64,000 nt of DNA. It comes from Daucus carota subsp. sativus (lineage: Eukaryota > Streptophyta > Magnoliopsida > Apiales > Apiaceae). This document shows positions 62,924-64,000 of this stretch, piece after piece. The DNA is taken from assembly GCF_001625215.2 (NCBI RefSeq), contig NC_030383.2, positions 52,386,380 to 52,450,379 of the forward strand, read 5' to 3'. Under the pieces are notes generated by a model. The model was given only the letters and a program-made list of their open reading frames with translations, was not told the DNA's origin and did no database searches. The stretch's first letter is position 1; each line of letters begins with the position of its first letter. A program made the translations under genes and the position numbers.

Positions 62924-64000
62924 CTGCAGGAATTGAGGAAACAAATAGATATCAGGTCACTGCCACAACTCCCCTATCGGTGCGAAAGGTTGAGGATACA
63001 GCATATTAGTTCGCATAACTACAAATACAGAACACCTAAATCTCATGTACTTCTAACTCTGTCTATATATCTAACTCTAGTACAAGAATATAACTTTCAA
63101 TGTTCAAAATGCAGTAGGTGACATTAAATATACTAAATGCTGGAAGTAGATCCAATAACAGCCTAAACTATTTCATTCCCGATTCAATTCATCATAACAT
63201 CCATAGATTGACACATCATGAATGAGGTCAACCAAAATTTTAAGATATATCTTGTTAAGCTTGAAAGGCAACAGAAACTAAGCCTCAAAGCAACTATACA
63301 AGTAGGTGATATACATCTAGTCAGTTTCATTATACAAGAGCACTTCTTTTCTAGGATATCGTAGCCTCAGTAACTTGTTGACACCTGTGAAGTCTCTCTA
63401 CATGTTCAAATACAAATTACAATAAATCTATGTGACTCGGAGTTATATCACCTTGGTACGTGTGTGATACACTCGACACTCCTGCACCGTATGGACAGGA
63501 AACGATCTAATTTAAGTCGAAACATGTTAAAGTTTAGAAGTATTGTTGAGTCCAACACTTGAACACATGTCATGTTAGACACTTGAGTCTAGAACTCACG
63601 CCCTAGTGACATAGTAACAAGTATAAATAAACTTATGATAATCAAGCTGATAAAGAAAGAAAACATGAGATATATTATACTTGTAGTGATAATAATTATT
63701 TAGTACATTATAGTCTACAAATTTCATGAGTTTATTTATGATTGGACATTTAGCAAACATTTCATTAACAAACTAGTATAGCTTACAAGCTTCGAAATCA
63801 ACATCTTAATTTAGTAATAATAACTTCATATATAAATCTCGAGTTCAGGTTGTTCTTAGGTGGATACTTAATTATGTATATATAGCCTATGTTGGATGAT
63901 ATTAATTGAGTAAAATATATTACAGCACGGAGTGTTAAATTCCAGGATCACTCGTTTATAAACAATTTGGATGACAACATGGATTTGTACAACCGGTTCT
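62924..64000. other. VPS35 intron (incomplete)
   Basis: Between the first visible VPS35 exon and the window edge I found no segment resembling the N-terminal VPS35 exons, so this is probably intron. Confidence 0.5.

Noticed and set aside
62924-64000. N-terminal VPS35 exons
   Set aside because: No reading frame resembling the expected N-terminal VPS35 segments was found here; they should lie beyond 64000.

Overview
The window is nuclear DNA of a flowering plant, most likely a eudicot. The genes have short exons and AT-rich introns and match plant-specific families (a DUF617/MIZ1-like protein, a ROP GTPase, a POLLENLESS 3-like TPR protein, a chloroplast cyclophilin). There is also a plant nuclear tRNA-Ile and dense plant transposon debris (Mutator, hAT, PIF-like, Stowaway, Helitron, Ty1/copia). 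I cannot name the species.

Layout. 1-6.5 kb: a single-exon MIZ1-like gene (+), a lone coiled-coil-like exon (-) and a CYP26-2-type cyclophilin (-). 6.5-7.8 kb: the AT-rich shared upstream region of CYP26-2 and a divergent gene. 7.8-19.6 kb: an eight-exon gene for a 283-residue protein of the At5g43822 type, with a GC-AG intron and one 8.7-kb intron. That intron holds a 2.6-kb palindrome built from two 5' ends of an LTR retrotransposon, and a Pack-MULE carrying a captured PPR (EMB2217-type) fragment that is itself split by an hAT element. 21.2-23.5 kb: proteasome subunit alpha-7 (PAD1). 23.9-26.1 kb: hAT and Stowaway elements. 26.2 kb: tRNA-Ile(AAT). 26.4-29.9 kb: a small three-exon gene with an antisense copia relic in its first intron. 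30.8-33.1 kb: a MULE with a decayed transposase, ending about 350 bp from a POLLENLESS 3-LIKE gene (33.5-35.4 kb). 35.4-49.2 kb: gene-free and transposon-rich, including a four-deep nest (hAT > PIF-like > Helitron > Stowaway). The hAT there keeps a transposase relic and a captured SAUR fragment. 49.2-51.9 kb: a ROP/RAC GTPase. 53.6-54.4 kb: a ubiquitin-conjugating E2. 55.5 kb to the right edge: VPS35 (-), whose first exons lie beyond the window.

The genes do not form one pathway. They are mostly housekeeping functions: protein turnover (PAD1, E2), retromer trafficking (VPS35), ROP signalling and a lumenal cyclophilin. Two have more specialised roles: POLLENLESS 3-LIKE (cell cycle/meiosis family, with MSA-like promoter motifs) and MIZ1-like (hydrotropism family).

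I see no wholly new system. The most unusual structures are the retroelement palindrome inside a transcribed intron, the two gene-capturing DNA transposons, a set of hAT elements whose ends are arrays of short GC-rich motifs, a well-formed in-frame cryptic exon in VPS35, and a GC-AG intron. Exon borders were placed by eye from splice signals, reading frame and remembered family sequence.
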